The notes under the pieces are model-generated. The model ran no database searches. It had not been told where the DNA came from and saw only the letters and a program-made list of their open reading frames with translations. Below are positions 8,157 through 17,926 of a DNA stretch of 64,000 bases, in pieces. The stretch spans positions 30,862-94,861 of the forward strand of contig DASQZT010000039.1 of NCBI GenBank assembly GCA_035638575.1. Reading direction: 5' to 3'. This DNA comes from DASQZT01 sp035638575. Its GTDB lineage: Bacteria > Acidobacteriota > Terriglobia > Bryobacterales > Bryobacteraceae. How positions within the stretch are numbered: position 1 is the stretch's first letter; the number at the start of each line of letters is the position of its first letter. The position numbers were made by a program, and so were the translations under genes.

Positions 8157-9323
8157 ATGAGAACGCTGGTGGCGCTGCTGCTCGGCCTGATGGCGGCGGC
8201 GATTGCACAGGAAGACCCGGTCCGGTTGCGCGAACGGGCCGCCTCGCTGGTTGCCTTGGGCAAGTACGCCGAGGCCGAGCCGCTGCTCACGGGCGCGCTG
8301 GCCGCGCGCGAGCAGTCGGGCTTTGCCGAAGACCCGGCGCTGCTGCCGTTCATCGGCGATCTGGCCGCCCTGTATCGCGCCCAGGGGCGCAACGCCGATG
8401 CCGAAAAGCTCTACCTGCGGTCGCTGGCCATTCGCGCCAAAGTGGCCGGCTCCGACAGCACCGAGCTGATCCCCGACCTCAAGCTCTTGGGCAGCCTCTA
8501 TGTCACCATGGCCCGCCCCATCGACGCCGAAAAGCAGTACCTGCGCGCCGTCTCCATCCGCATCAACGCCAAGGGCACCGACGATCTCGACCTGGCGAAG
8601 GATTGCACCGAGCTGGCCACCTACTACATCAGCCAGAAACGCTACGCCGTGGCCGAGCCGAACCTGCGCCGCGCCATCGACATCCTCATGCAGAAGCTCG
8701 GCCCGGAAGACCTGTCGCTGGTGCCCGTGCTGGATGCGCTGGCGACGGTGTTCATCGAGCAGAAGAATTTTCCGCCCGCCGAGAGCCCTCTGCGCCGCGC
8801 CATTTCGATCCAGGAGAGCGCCAACGGCCCCATGCACCCGAACGTGGCGCCGCATCTCGACCGGCTGGCCATGCTGTTCTATCTCCAGAAGCGATACACC
8901 GAAGCCGAGCCGCTTTACAAACGCTCGCTGGCCATTTGGGAAAGCGTCATGGGACCGGACAACCCCGACCTGGCCACCACGCTGGACAATCTCGCCGTGG
9001 TCTACGCCTCCCGGGATAAGTTCGAGGACGCCGAGCCGCTCTACCGGCGCTCTCTAGCTCTGCGCGAAAAGACCACCATCGCCAGCCTGAACAACCTGGC
9101 CATGGTGCTCGAGGGCAAAGGTCAGGATGCCGCCGCCGAACGCCAGTACCGCGTGGCGGTGGGGCTGGCCGACAAGATGCCGGTGGTCGCGGGCACGGAC
9201 TACGATCCGCTGGTGAAGATGTTCGAGAACTACGCCGCCCTGCTGCGCCGCCTCAAACGGGAGACCGAAGCCAAAAAGATGGACGCGCGCGCCAAAGCCC
9301 TCGCGCCGCCGGACAAGCCGTAA
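8157..9323 (+). CDS. Exported tetratricopeptide (kinesin-light-chain type) repeat protein
   Basis: 388 residues. The start is taken at ATG 8157 because it gives a clean signal peptide (MRTLVALLLGLMAAAIAQ); GTG 8151 is two codons upstream in frame. At least seven TPR units of the 42-residue KLC spacing follow, with recurring AEPLYKRSLAI and AEKQYLRAVSI motifs (for example near residues 35, 80, 120, 165, 205, 245). These repeats form a superhelical protein-binding scaffold, here outside the cytoplasm. There is no enzymatic domain. The partner is unknown; the divergent ABC/M1 transporter is a neighbour but no link is shown. Confidence 0.85.
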   Translation: MRTLVALLLGLMAAAIAQEDPVRLRERAASLVALGKYAEAEPLLTGALAAREQSGFAEDPALLPFIGDLAALYRAQGRNADAEKLYLRSLAIRAKVAGSDSTELIPDLKLLGSLYVTMARPIDAEKQYLRAVSIRINAKGTDDLDLAKDCTELATYYISQKRYAVAEPNLRRAIDILMQKLGPEDLSLVPVLDALATVFIEQKNFPPAESPLRRAISIQESANGPMHPNVAPHLDRLAMLFYLQKRYTEAEPLYKRSLAIWESVMGPDNPDLATTLDNLAVVYASRDKFEDAEPLYRRSLALREKTTIASLNNLAMVLEGKGQDAAAERQYRVAVGLADKMPVVAGTDYDPLVKMFENYAALLRRLKRETEAKKMDARAKALAPPDKP

Positions 9324-9416
9324 CGGCGCGGCGCACAAGCCAACCTGCCGCTCTTGTATCATAGAAACCGTACCGGCGGGAGAGAGATGCGTCCGGCGGT
9401 AAGGAGAACACCACCC

Positions 9417-12338
9417 ATGAAACGCCTGCTCACGATCGGGGCGAGCGCCGGCATTCTGAGCCTCGCGTTCCTGGCGGCCGTTGCGGGCCATGTCCGCGTC
9501 CTGGCGCAGAACCGCATGAGTTTCCCGCTGGTGTCGCAGGACAGCGGCCACGTCGCGCTGGGGCTGGCGCTTCGCAAGCTGGGCGTCTCGGGTACCTTCA
9601 TGCAAATCGCCGCGCATCCCGACGACGAGCACAACGCGCTCTACGCCCTCTACACCCACGGCATGGGCCTGCGCTCCATCGACGTGCAGACCACGCGCGG
9701 CGACGGCGGGCAGAACGAGATCGGCCCCGAGCTGTTTCGCGACATGGCCGTGCTGCGCACCTCCGAGCTGCTGTCGGCCCACCGCCTGGACGGCGCCGAA
9801 CAGTACTTCGCCCGTGCCATCGACTACGGCTACTCCTTCGACCCGGAGGAAGTCATCCAGAAGTGGGGCCGCCAGGAGACCGTCGGCGACTTCGTGCGGC
9901 TCATCCGCACCCTGCGGCCCGAAGTGTTGGTCACCATGAACATCCAGGGGCGCGGCGGCGACCGGGCTCACGAAGCCGCCGCCATACTGGCCCGCGAGGC
10001 GTTCCGCGCGGCGGGCGATCCGTCGAAGTTCCCCGAGCAGATCCGCGAAGGGCTCCGGCCCTGGCAGCCAAGGAAGCTGTATTTTTCAGGCGGGCCAGGC
10101 GGCCCGGGCGGCGGGCGGGGCGGCCCTGGCGGCGCTGACGGAAGAGGCGCGCCCGGCGCACCGGGCGCCGGTGGCGGAAGAGCAGGCGCCGGCCGAGGCG
10201 GAAGGGGCGGCAGGGGAGCGGCGGCCGCGGGTAGTGCCCCGGCCCCCACAACGGCCCAGGCTGCCAACGCGGCTCCCGCGGCGCCGCCCGCCAAGATGGC
10301 GCGGCCCAACACCGCCATGTACGACACGCTCCTCGGCCGCACCTACGCCGAGATCGGCTCCGACGCCCGCAGCAATCACAAGTGCCAGGGGATGGGCGGA
10401 CCTCCGCCTCTTCCCGGCGTGGGCGGCGGGCGCGGCGGCGGCGGCGGGGCCTACCAGCTCGTCGACAGCACCATCGCGGGACTGATGGATAAGGACGAGA
10501 CGTCGCTGTTCGACGGCCTGGACATCAGCCTTTCCGCGCTGGCGCAGTTCGCCGCGCCTGACCCGCCCGAAGCGCTGGCCAGCGGGCTCGCCTCGATCGC
10601 CGATGCGGCCCGCCGCGCCCAGAGCGCGTTCGCCGCGGGCAATGACGCGGGTGCCGCCGCGCCGGTCGAGTCCGGTCTCGGAGCCCTGCGGGCGCTGCGC
10701 GCGCAGCTCGCCTCGCTTCCCATCTCCGAGGAGGCGCGGTACGAAATCGACTTCCGGCTCAAGATCAAGGAGCGCGACTATCAGGACGCCGTCCTCGCCG
10801 CGCACGGCGTGACCTTCGATGCCGTGGCCGACGACGGGCTGGTGATCGGCGGCCAGCCGGTGAAGCTTTCGATGGTGGCGGTGAACCGCGGCGCATCGGA
10901 GGTCGGCGTGACCGGCGTGGCGATCGCCGGCTTCGACGCGCCTGGCAATTGCGCGCCGGGACCGGTAAAGAAGGATGGCGTCTTCACCTGCACCGTCGAC
11001 GCGCATGTGCCGGAGGACGCCAGGCTGACCACACCCTACTTCACCGACGATTACTGGAGCCACCCGGCGAATCCGGCCATCAACTCGTTCGAGCCGGACG
11101 TGCCGTTCGGCGTTCCGTTCCGCCCGACGCCCTACCGCGTCACGTTCCTGGTGAAGGCCGGCGATGCCGAAGTCACCCGCGAGCTGCCCTTCCAGTTCCG
11201 CTACATGAAGGACACCTACCTCGGAGACAAGCGGATGGAGCTGAACGTCGTGCCGGCGTTTTCGGTGAGGGTTACGCCGCCGCTGGCCGTGATTCCGGCG
11301 GGCGCCGGAGGAGCCGCGAAGGCGGCCGAGCGCGAGATCCACGTCACGGTGACCAACGGCACCAAGGGCGCGGCGCAGGCCACGGTGGCGCTGGAGCTGC
11401 CGGCGGGATGGAAGGCCGCCCCGGCGAGCGTGCCGGTGAGCTTCGCGCACGAGGACGAATCGCTGTCGGCGCGCTTTGTGGTGACCGCTCCGCCGCAGGT
11501 GAAGACCGGCGGCTACACCGTCCGCGCGGTGGTGACCTCACCCGCGACCGGGAGCGAGAAGTTCGCCAACGGATACCAGGAAATCGAGTACCCCCACATC
11601 CAGCGGCGGCAGGTGATCAAGCCGGCCGAGACCGCCATCAACGTGGTGGACGTGAAGATCATTCCCAACATCAGCGCCGGTTACATCGCCGGCGTGGGCG
11701 ACCAGGTCCCGCCGGCCATCGAGCAGTTGGGCGCCAGGCTGTCGTTCATCGGCCAGGACGAACTCGCCTGGGGCGACCTGTCGAAGTACGACGTGATCGT
11801 CACCGGCGTCCGCGCCTACGAGCGGCGCGCCGATCTGCGCGCCTACAATCGCCGCCTGCTGGATTACGTGGAGCGCGGCGGAACGGTCATCGTTCAATAC
11901 AACAAAATGGAGTTCAACCAGGCGCAGTACGGGCCGTACCCGGCGAGGGTCAGCGGCAACCGCGTGTCGGACGAGACGGTCCCGGTGAAGGTGCTGGCGC
12001 CGGCCCACCCGGTGTTCAACTACCCCAACAAGATCGGCGCGGCGACGTGGGCGGGATGGGTGCAGGAGCGCGGCCTCTACTTCCTCGGCGAGAAGGATGC
12101 CAAGTACGTCGACCTCGTTTCGATGGTCGACTCCTACAAGGACAACCCGGGGGACAAGCTCGGGTCGCTGGTGGAAGGGAAGTTCGGCAAGGGTCGCTGG
12201 ATCTATGTGGGGCTCGGCCTGTGGCGCCAACTGCCGGCGGGAACCGACGGCGCGTATCAGCTTCTGGCCAACCTGATCAGCCTCGGGAAAGCGCCGGCAG
12301 CGGCGCGCGCGGGAGTCTCGGCCGCCGGCGGGCGCTGA
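9417..12338 (+). CDS. PIG-L family deacetylase with C-terminal ThuA-like domain
   Basis: 973 residues. The start at ATG 9417 is supported by AAGGAGA nine bases upstream and by a following signal peptide (MKRLLTIGASAGILSLAFLAAVAG). The LmbE/PIG-L zinc motif AHPDDEHN is at residues 66-73, followed by DVQTTRGDGGQNEIG. PIG-L enzymes remove N-acetyl groups from N-acetylglucosamine-type substrates; export suggests a polysaccharide or glycoconjugate substrate. Residues about 225-281 are an unusual Gly/Ala/Arg-rich insert. Further on come Ig-like or NPCBM-type beta segments. The C-terminal 230 residues (VDVKIIPNISAGYIAGVGDQ to IYVGLGLWRQLPAG) resemble a ThuA/amidotransferase-like fold. Its stop lies 2 bp from the convergent CPBP gene stop. 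Confidence 0.85.
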   Translation: MKRLLTIGASAGILSLAFLAAVAGHVRVLAQNRMSFPLVSQDSGHVALGLALRKLGVSGTFMQIAAHPDDEHNALYALYTHGMGLRSIDVQTTRGDGGQNEIGPELFRDMAVLRTSELLSAHRLDGAEQYFARAIDYGYSFDPEEVIQKWGRQETVGDFVRLIRTLRPEVLVTMNIQGRGGDRAHEAAAILAREAFRAAGDPSKFPEQIREGLRPWQPRKLYFSGGPGGPGGGRGGPGGADGRGAPGAPGAGGGRAGAGRGGRGGRGAAAAGSAPAPTTAQAANAAPAAPPAKMARPNTAMYDTLLGRTYAEIGSDARSNHKCQGMGGPPPLPGVGGGRGGGGGAYQLVDSTIAGLMDKDETSLFDGLDISLSALAQFAAPDPPEALASGLASIADAARRAQSAFAAGNDAGAAAPVESGLGALRALRAQLASLPISEEARYEIDFRLKIKERDYQDAVLAAHGVTFDAVADDGLVIGGQPVKLSMVAVNRGASEVGVTGVAIAGFDAPGNCAPGPVKKDGVFTCTVDAHVPEDARLTTPYFTDDYWSHPANPAINSFEPDVPFGVPFRPTPYRVTFLVKAGDAEVTRELPFQFRYMKDTYLGDKRMELNVVPAFSVRVTPPLAVIPAGAGGAAKAAEREIHVTVTNGTKGAAQATVALELPAGWKAAPASVPVSFAHEDESLSARFVVTAPPQVKTGGYTVRAVVTSPATGSEKFANGYQEIEYPHIQRRQVIKPAETAINVVDVKIIPNISAGYIAGVGDQVPPAIEQLGARLSFIGQDELAWGDLSKYDVIVTGVRAYERRADLRAYNRRLLDYVERGGTVIVQYNKMEFNQAQYGPYPARVSGNRVSDETVPVKVLAPAHPVFNYPNKIGAATWAGWVQERGLYFLGEKDAKYVDLVSMVDSYKDNPGDKLGSLVEGKFGKGRWIYVGLGLWRQLPAGTDGAYQLLANLISLGKAPAAARAGVSAAGGR

Positions 12339-12340
12339 CC

Positions 12341-15300
12341 TCACGTCCCGGACTTTCGGAACCCCGGCGCCACCGCCCACACCACCGTGGCCACCAGCAC
12401 CACCGTCACGATCCAGCCTTGCAGATGGAAGGACGGGTTGTCGTTGCCCGCCAGTTCCGCCAGCCGGCCGCGCAGCGCGAGAAGCCACAGCACGACGGCG
12501 TAGGCCAGCGGATTGGAGCGCCCGAAGCGATAGCAGAATACCGCCGCCGCGCCCGCGAACAGCAGCGCGCCGCCATATTCGAGGGCCAGTTCGCCGGGCG
12601 TGCGGACGTCGCCCGAAACCGCGGCAAACATCGCCAGCAGCACCATGGGGACCACCAGCCAGCGCCGCGGCATGTGGCGCGCGATCAGCACGAAAGCTGC
12701 GAGCATGCCGGCCCACAGGACGGCCGACTGCACCGCCCCGGTCAGCGCCGAGACCGCCGGCGCGGCGGTGGCCAGAAGGTTCGGCGGGCTCAACTCGTAC
12801 AGCGCGGCGCCGTGGAAACGTAGCGCGAGAAAGCCCGTGACGCGGCGGAGCGCCAGTTCCAGCCCCACCGCGGCCAGGACCGCCGCTGCCGCATCCCTGC
12901 CGAGCACACGGCGGTTGACGGCGCGGAAGGCGGTCGCGCTCTCCGGGAAGAACGAAGTGACCAGCGCCACCGCGGTCGCCACCAGCAAAAAGCTGCCGAT
13001 GGCGGCCATAGCCAGCCCGACGTACGCCATGGTTTGAAAAGTGGAGATGGGGATGGCCGTGGGGTAGTTCTCGTACAGAAGCGTGAGCGCGAGAAGTCCT
13101 CCCAGCGACGTCAGCAGAGAGGCGGGCAAAGCGATCCGCATGGTGGCGACCCACGGCACCATGCCTTTGCGGATGTTCTGGATCAGCAGCCACAGCGTCC
13201 ACACCAGGCCGGTGACCATCACGGCGATGCGCAGCGCCAGCACTGCGATGGAGATGGCGTTCTGGCGCTCGCGGGCGCGCGAATAGTCTTCGGGAATCTT
13301 CCAGAACGACCGCGCGGATGTGACGCGATCGCCCGCGACCCCGATGGCCAGGCGGAAATGCGCTTCGTCCAGGTTGCGCGAATCCCCGGGCCGCGCCTCC
13401 CAAACCAGGTTGTGGTCGCGGCGCGCTTTCTTCTTCTCCGACTGGCTCTCCTTGAGGTCCATGGCGCCCGTGTCGAAACCCTGTGACGCCGCATAGGCGG
13501 AGGCGATGCGCTGCGCCTCGGCGGCTTCGATGTCCGCGCCGGGCCGGTCTTCAGGCAGCGCGTGGCTGAAGCCCAGCACCTTGCCGGTCTCGGGATGCAC
13601 CGCGACGGTAATCTCTTCCTTGTCGAGCGAGCGGTAGTAGCGCGTGTTCCACACGCGCAGCGGCCGATTGCCCTCGAAGCGCGCGGAGACATCGGCGGTG
13701 GGCTGCCGCTCCAGGAAGTACTTGGCGGCGAGGCTGTCCTCCTCATCCCAGCGGACCACCGGGTACGTGACGTGGCGGAAGGAATCCGGGTCGAGCCCTT
13801 GCGCGCGCACGAAAGCGTCGGCCGAAACGCGCGACTGTGCGGCGCCCAGCTTGTACTCCGGAGAATCGCCGAAGCGGCTCACGGGAAGACGGAGGGCGAG
13901 CAGCCCCACGGCCAGCAGCGCCAGAGCCGCCGCCCACGCCCGCCGTTCCAGCGGCCGGTAACCGGGAATCGCCGCCTGGAGTTGTGCCGCCGGCTGCGCG
14001 GGCGGCTCGACGGGCCCGGCTTCGTCGCCGTTGAGCAGGCCGGCCTCGGGCTCGAACCCGCCGCGCCGCCAGTAGGCCGCCAGCGCCAGCACGATCGGCA
14101 GCACCACGATACCCGCGCTGGCCGCGCCGGACAGCCGGAAATACAGGCTGTGCGAGCGCAGCAGCAGCATGGCGCTGTACATGGCGTCCACCGAGTAGTG
14201 CCACACCAGCGTCGGCAGAATGCCCCAGCGCAGCATGATGAGTCCCAGCACCAGCCCGCCGATCCCCACTTCCACGCCGCGAATGTAGAACGGCTGGTTG
14301 GGGTAGGTGGCGTGGCCGAACCCCCAGATGAAGCCCGCCAGCACCAGGGCCGCGGGCATCCATCGCACCAGCTTGCGCAGGAACGGGATGGCGAACATGC
14401 GGAACAGGAACTCTTCGGAAACGGCCGGCAGGTAGCCGCCGAACAGAACGAACAGCCACGGGAAGCGCGTGTTGAGCAGATCGCTGTAGGGAACATCGGC
14501 CGGCGACCACGCCCCCAGGCGCGACGCCACGATGTAGAACCCCGTCTGGTAGGCGATGAACAGCCCGGTGAGGGTGATGCCGAGGATCGCGCCCAGCAGG
14601 AACCGCCGGGTGCGCAGCCCGCGCGCGCCGAACAGGTTGCCGAGCGAGATCTTGTCGCGCATCGCTTCGCGGTAGAGCGGCTCGGCGCCGGCCGCCAGCA
14701 CGAACAGCAATCCGCCGACTGCCAGCGCGCTCACCACCGCTCCAATCACCTGGCGGCTGATGAAACTCTCGTAGGAGTCGGTGGTGGGATAGCCGAACAG
14801 CGAGAGCGGAAACTCGTTCAGGTTGGAGCACAGCGAAAGCGCCACCCCGATGGCGCCCACCCAGGCGGCGCGCCGCCAGCGGATATCCTGGCGCCGCACG
14901 CGGGTCACGATGGTCACGATCAGTCCCACAACCAGAGCCAGCATGACGGCGACGTCGACGGTGCCGGTCACTTCGTTCTTGGAGCGCAGCCGCTCGTAGT
15001 CGCGGGTCCACTGGTCGGGCACTTTGAGGTACTCGCGGTAGCCGCCCACTTCGTTGCCCAACACCGTGACCTCGACGCGGTTGGTGGCATCGTGCAGGTT
15101 GAAGTCGCGCTCCTTCCAGGTGAAGGTGCGGTCGGTGCGGTGCGGCCTCGCCTGGTCGGACTCCTCGACGAATTCGAGCCCGGCGGGATCGCGGCGCATG
15201 GAGTCGCGCAGGAAATTCTCGGCCAGTGCGCGCGCCTCCGCCGCGGTGGCGGCCGGCCGCGCGGCGTCTTCGGCCAGCTCGTGCGCGAAGCCCACGGCCT

Positions 15301-15679
15301 CGCCGGCGGGCGTGATGTCGGCGCGGAACTCCTCTTTCTGAAGCGGACGGAACCAGCGGTTGGACCAGTGCCACAGGCGCACGCGCGAGCCCATGATGCG
15401 GTTGGCCTCCTCGAGGCCGGCTTCGCGCTCGAGGAACGTCTTGGCCTGGTCGTCGAAGCCGAAGCTGGAGGCCTGGCGATACCCGGCGGTGCTGTAGCCC
15501 TGCTGCGCGAGGAAGCGCCCGGCCAGGACGGCGGCCTCATCGCGGTTCACCTGGAAGTTGATCGAAGCCTCGGGAAAAGCGCGGTAGAAATTCCGGACGG
15601 AGAACCACGTCGCGGCCGCCAGCAGCGCCAGGCACACGGCGATGAAGCGGAAATCGGTGGCGCGAAGCCTTTCAGTCAT
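12341..15679 (-). CDS. Large CPBP-family intramembrane metalloprotease with duplicated extracytoplasmic domain
   Basis: 1112 residues from an ATG, far longer than the usual 200-300-residue CPBP (CAAX/bacteriocin-processing) protease. The protease core has motif 1 EEFLFR with Glu422-Glu423 and motif 2 FIWGFGHATY with His456, consistent with an active site inside the membrane. A soluble PepSY-like module lies before the core (about residues 40-235) and again after it (about 610-830). Both copies share patterns such as FLEREAG/FLERQPT, RLWHWSNRWFRPLQKEEF/RVWNTRYYRSLDKEEI and GFAHELAED/GFSHALPED. Further membrane helices follow each copy. Substrate unknown. It ends 2 bp from the PIG-L gene. Confidence 0.85.
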   Translation of the reverse strand: MTERLRATDFRFIAVCLALLAAATWFSVRNFYRAFPEASINFQVNRDEAAVLAGRFLAQQGYSTAGYRQASSFGFDDQAKTFLEREAGLEEANRIMGSRVRLWHWSNRWFRPLQKEEFRADITPAGEAVGFAHELAEDAARPAATAAEARALAENFLRDSMRRDPAGLEFVEESDQARPHRTDRTFTWKERDFNLHDATNRVEVTVLGNEVGGYREYLKVPDQWTRDYERLRSKNEVTGTVDVAVMLALVVGLIVTIVTRVRRQDIRWRRAAWVGAIGVALSLCSNLNEFPLSLFGYPTTDSYESFISRQVIGAVVSALAVGGLLFVLAAGAEPLYREAMRDKISLGNLFGARGLRTRRFLLGAILGITLTGLFIAYQTGFYIVASRLGAWSPADVPYSDLLNTRFPWLFVLFGGYLPAVSEEFLFRMFAIPFLRKLVRWMPAALVLAGFIWGFGHATYPNQPFYIRGVEVGIGGLVLGLIMLRWGILPTLVWHYSVDAMYSAMLLLRSHSLYFRLSGAASAGIVVLPIVLALAAYWRRGGFEPEAGLLNGDEAGPVEPPAQPAAQLQAAIPGYRPLERRAWAAALALLAVGLLALRLPVSRFGDSPEYKLGAAQSRVSADAFVRAQGLDPDSFRHVTYPVVRWDEEDSLAAKYFLERQPTADVSARFEGNRPLRVWNTRYYRSLDKEEITVAVHPETGKVLGFSHALPEDRPGADIEAAEAQRIASAYAASQGFDTGAMDLKESQSEKKKARRDHNLVWEARPGDSRNLDEAHFRLAIGVAGDRVTSARSFWKIPEDYSRARERQNAISIAVLALRIAVMVTGLVWTLWLLIQNIRKGMVPWVATMRIALPASLLTSLGGLLALTLLYENYPTAIPISTFQTMAYVGLAMAAIGSFLLVATAVALVTSFFPESATAFRAVNRRVLGRDAAAAVLAAVGLELALRRVTGFLALRFHGAALYELSPPNLLATAAPAVSALTGAVQSAVLWAGMLAAFVLIARHMPRRWLVVPMVLLAMFAAVSGDVRTPGELALEYGGALLFAGAAAVFCYRFGRSNPLAYAVVLWLLALRGRLAELAGNDNPSFHLQGWIVTVVLVATVVWAVAPGFRKSGT

Positions 15680-15745
15680 AGGGATTCCGGCTTCGCCCAG
15701 GATACAACAGCGCGGACAATCGGGACGGTCCGGCGCCCCTCCGCG

Positions 15746-16483
15746 TCACAAGCTCCGCAGGTGGAATCCGCCGTCCACGTTGAGCACCTGGCCGGTGGAA
15801 TAGTCCAGCAGCCCGTCGGCGATGGCGCGCACCGCCTTGGCCACGTCGCGGCCCTCCCCTATGCGCCGCTGCGGGAGCAGTCCCGCGGCGATCTTCTCCT
15901 CGTACGCCTTCTCCACTCGTGCGATCATGTCGGTGCGGATGATCCCCGGCCGGATCTCGAAGACCTTGACGCCGGCCTCCGCCAGCCGCTCGGCGTACAG
16001 CGCCACCGACATGCTCAGCCCGGCCTTCGAAATGCAATACTCGCCGCGATTCACCGAAGCCGTGTAGGCGGAGATCGACGTCACGAACACGATGCGCCCG
16101 TCTCCCCGCTCCGCCATCCACCGCGCCGCCGATTGCGTCAGAAAATGCGGGCCCTTCAGATTGGTCGCCACCAGCTCGTCGAAGCTTTCTTCGGTGGTCT
16201 CCAGCAGGTCGCGGCGCTCGCGCGGCCCCATGCCCGCGTTGTTCACCAGCAGGTCCAGCCGCTCGAACCGCTCGCGTGCGAACCGCATCAAGGCCTCGCG
16301 ATCCTCCCGCCTCGATACGTCGCACTGGAAGATCTCGCAGCCCGTCTCGCCGCGAAGCTGTTCGGCGGCGTCGCGGCGGCCGCGATACGTGCCAATCACG
16401 TCGTGGGTCCCGGCCAGCTCCGTCGCGATGGCGCGGCCGATCCCCCGGCTCGCGCCGGTCACGATGCTACTGGGCCTGGGCAA
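15746..16483 (-). CDS. Short-chain dehydrogenase/reductase (FabG-like)
   Basis: 245 residues. The start is TTG at 16483 (PRPSSIVTGASRG), overlapping the end of the upstream thioredoxin-like gene by 17 bp. The dinucleotide-binding motif TGASRGIG is at the N terminus, NNAG near residue 85, the catalytic Ser in VTSISAYTAS and the YxxxK motif as YCISK, then a PGIIRTDM loop. All classical SDR catalytic residues are present. It probably reduces a carbonyl or 3-ketoacyl/sugar substrate with NAD(P)H; the best-known homologues are 3-oxoacyl-ACP reductases, but the substrate is not determined. It is the last gene of a minus-strand run. Confidence 0.85.
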   Translation of the reverse strand: MPRPSSIVTGASRGIGRAIATELAGTHDVIGTYRGRRDAAEQLRGETGCEIFQCDVSRREDREALMRFARERFERLDLLVNNAGMGPRERRDLLETTEESFDELVATNLKGPHFLTQSAARWMAERGDGRIVFVTSISAYTASVNRGEYCISKAGLSMSVALYAERLAEAGVKVFEIRPGIIRTDMIARVEKAYEEKIAAGLLPQRRIGEGRDVAKAVRAIADGLLDYSTGQVLNVDGGFHLRSL

Positions 16484-17036
16484 GGGCTGCTTCGATTCCT
16501 TTCGCGATCTCTTCGAAGGTGAACGTCTCGATGAATGGCGCGCCGTTCACCAATACCGTGGGCGTGTGCACCACGCCTCGAGCTACTCCGTCCTGATAGT
16601 CCTTCTCCACCGCCTCGGCGTATTTCGCATTGCCCAGCGCGGCCACGGCCTCCTCGGGGTCGATCCCGTGCTCCGTCGCGAATGCCGCCAGCCGCGAATT
16701 GAAGTTATCCGGCCTGGTTTCGGCGCGGGTGGCCATCGTGTGCCGCCGGTACTCCAGCCCGAGCTTGGCGTCTTTCCCGGTGAAGAACCGCGCGGCGATG
16801 GCCGCCTGCCGCGCCCAGGCGTGCTTGGCCAGCGGAAAGTCGCGGTGGATGAACTCCACCCGGTCGCCGTACTTTGGCAGAATCCGCTGGTCCAGCATCA
16901 CCCGGAAAGCGGCGCAGTCCGGGCATTGCAGGTCCTCGTAAATCACCGCGCGAACTTTACTGCCCGAATGTCCCTCGGTCAGCCCCTGTGCCGATAGCAC
17001 GCCGCAGAGGCTCAAAAACGCGAGGGCGGTTCTCAT
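16467..17036 (-). CDS. Exported thioredoxin-fold (DsbA-like) protein
   Basis: 189 residues from ATG with a short signal peptide (MRTALAFLSLCGVLSAQ). The redox motif CPDC is at 38-41 in YEDLQCPDCAAF, and the cis-Pro loop VVHTPTVLVNG lies near residue 158. Length, motif placement and the FIHRDFPLAKHAW segment match the DsbA/BdbD-like thiol oxidoreductase family, which forms or rearranges disulfides in exported proteins. The start overlaps the stop of the exported protein gene upstream by 4 bp (ATGA), and the 3' end overlaps the SDR gene, so the three are probably one operon. No DsbB-type partner is in view. Confidence 0.85.
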   Translation of the reverse strand: MRTALAFLSLCGVLSAQGLTEGHSGSKVRAVIYEDLQCPDCAAFRVMLDQRILPKYGDRVEFIHRDFPLAKHAWARQAAIAARFFTGKDAKLGLEYRRHTMATRAETRPDNFNSRLAAFATEHGIDPEEAVAALGNAKYAEAVEKDYQDGVARGVVHTPTVLVNGAPFIETFTFEEIAKGIEAALAQAQ

Positions 17037-17872
17037 ATTCTTACGGGGTTATCCAGCACGAATGTCAGCCGCGTCTCGGAGGGAATCTTGACCCGTTGGC
17101 CCTTGGTGACCACTTCGGCTCCCGCGCCGGCTGCTCCGCCGGCCGCCGCGCCCGCCGCCGCGCCCTTGCCGCCGCCCGCGATCGCGCCGATGATCAACCC
17201 CACCGCCGCGGTTCCGCCGGCCACCTTCGCCGTGCGCTCCCCGCGCGAGCTGCTCTGCTGCGTCACCGTCTGTGTGTTCAGGTCCACCATCTGCCCGTTG
17301 ACCTTCACCGACACCAGGCTCAGCGCCAGTTCCGCCCGTCCGGTGAGCTTGCCCGATTCTTTCGAATCCACCAGCTTCACCACGATATCGGCGCCGCGCG
17401 GGATCAGCGTATCCCCGCCGGGGCTCCGGACCGGCTCCTCCAGGCTGGCCGCGAAGGTCTGCCCGACCCGGTTCACTTCCGAGTCCACTCCATCGATCAT
17501 GCGGATCACGAAGTTGGTGCCCGCCGGCAGCTCTGACGATCCGGTCGCCACAGGCGGCGGCGTGCCCGGCGGCGCCGGATCCGGCCGCAGAATGCCGCTC
17601 CCGCTGTCGCTCCTGTCGTCGCCGTCGTTCCGCCGCAGGACCGGCCGGCGGTCCTCTTCGGGCGGACCAGGCGGCGGACCGCCGAATTCGATCCGATTCA
17701 CGTCGGAGACATCCAGCGTCTCGATCCGGTCCCCGAGGTCCATTCTCACGGTTCGTGCCGTGCCCCCGAGATATGTGCCGCTAATCACTCGGCCGCTCTT
17801 CAGCGTCACCGTATCCGCCAGGCAGGCCGTGGTCAGGAAAGCGATTGCAATACCAACATGTAGCAGGCGCAT
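17033..17872 (-). CDS. Exported protein with glycine-zipper region, function unknown
   Basis: 279 residues from ATG. A signal peptide (MRLLHVGIAIAFLTTACLA) leads into a small beta domain that begins DTVTLKSGRVISGTYLGG. A Pro-rich linker (about 65-115) follows, then a second beta-rich domain (ELPAGTNFVIRMIDGVDSEVNRVG). The last part contains a Gly/Ala-rich glycine-zipper stretch (GGTAAVGLIIGAIAGGGKGAAAG) and the tail ETRLTFVLDNPVRI. The layout recurs in Acidobacteria but I can assign no function. It overlaps the DsbA-like gene by 4 bp and lies 54 bp after the next gene upstream. Confidence 0.7.
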   Translation of the reverse strand: MRLLHVGIAIAFLTTACLADTVTLKSGRVISGTYLGGTARTVRMDLGDRIETLDVSDVNRIEFGGPPPGPPEEDRRPVLRRNDGDDRSDSGSGILRPDPAPPGTPPPVATGSSELPAGTNFVIRMIDGVDSEVNRVGQTFAASLEEPVRSPGGDTLIPRGADIVVKLVDSKESGKLTGRAELALSLVSVKVNGQMVDLNTQTVTQQSSSRGERTAKVAGGTAAVGLIIGAIAGGGKGAAAGAAAGGAAGAGAEVVTKGQRVKIPSETRLTFVLDNPVRI

Positions 17873-17926
17873 AGAACTCCTCGCAATTTCCTCCTGATTG
17901 TACGACGTACCACCCGCCTGATTAGT

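Noticed and set aside
13562..16522. A 986-codon plus-strand frame across the CPBP and SDR genes
   Set aside because: His/Arg/Gln-rich translation without domains, antisense to two genes with clear motifs.
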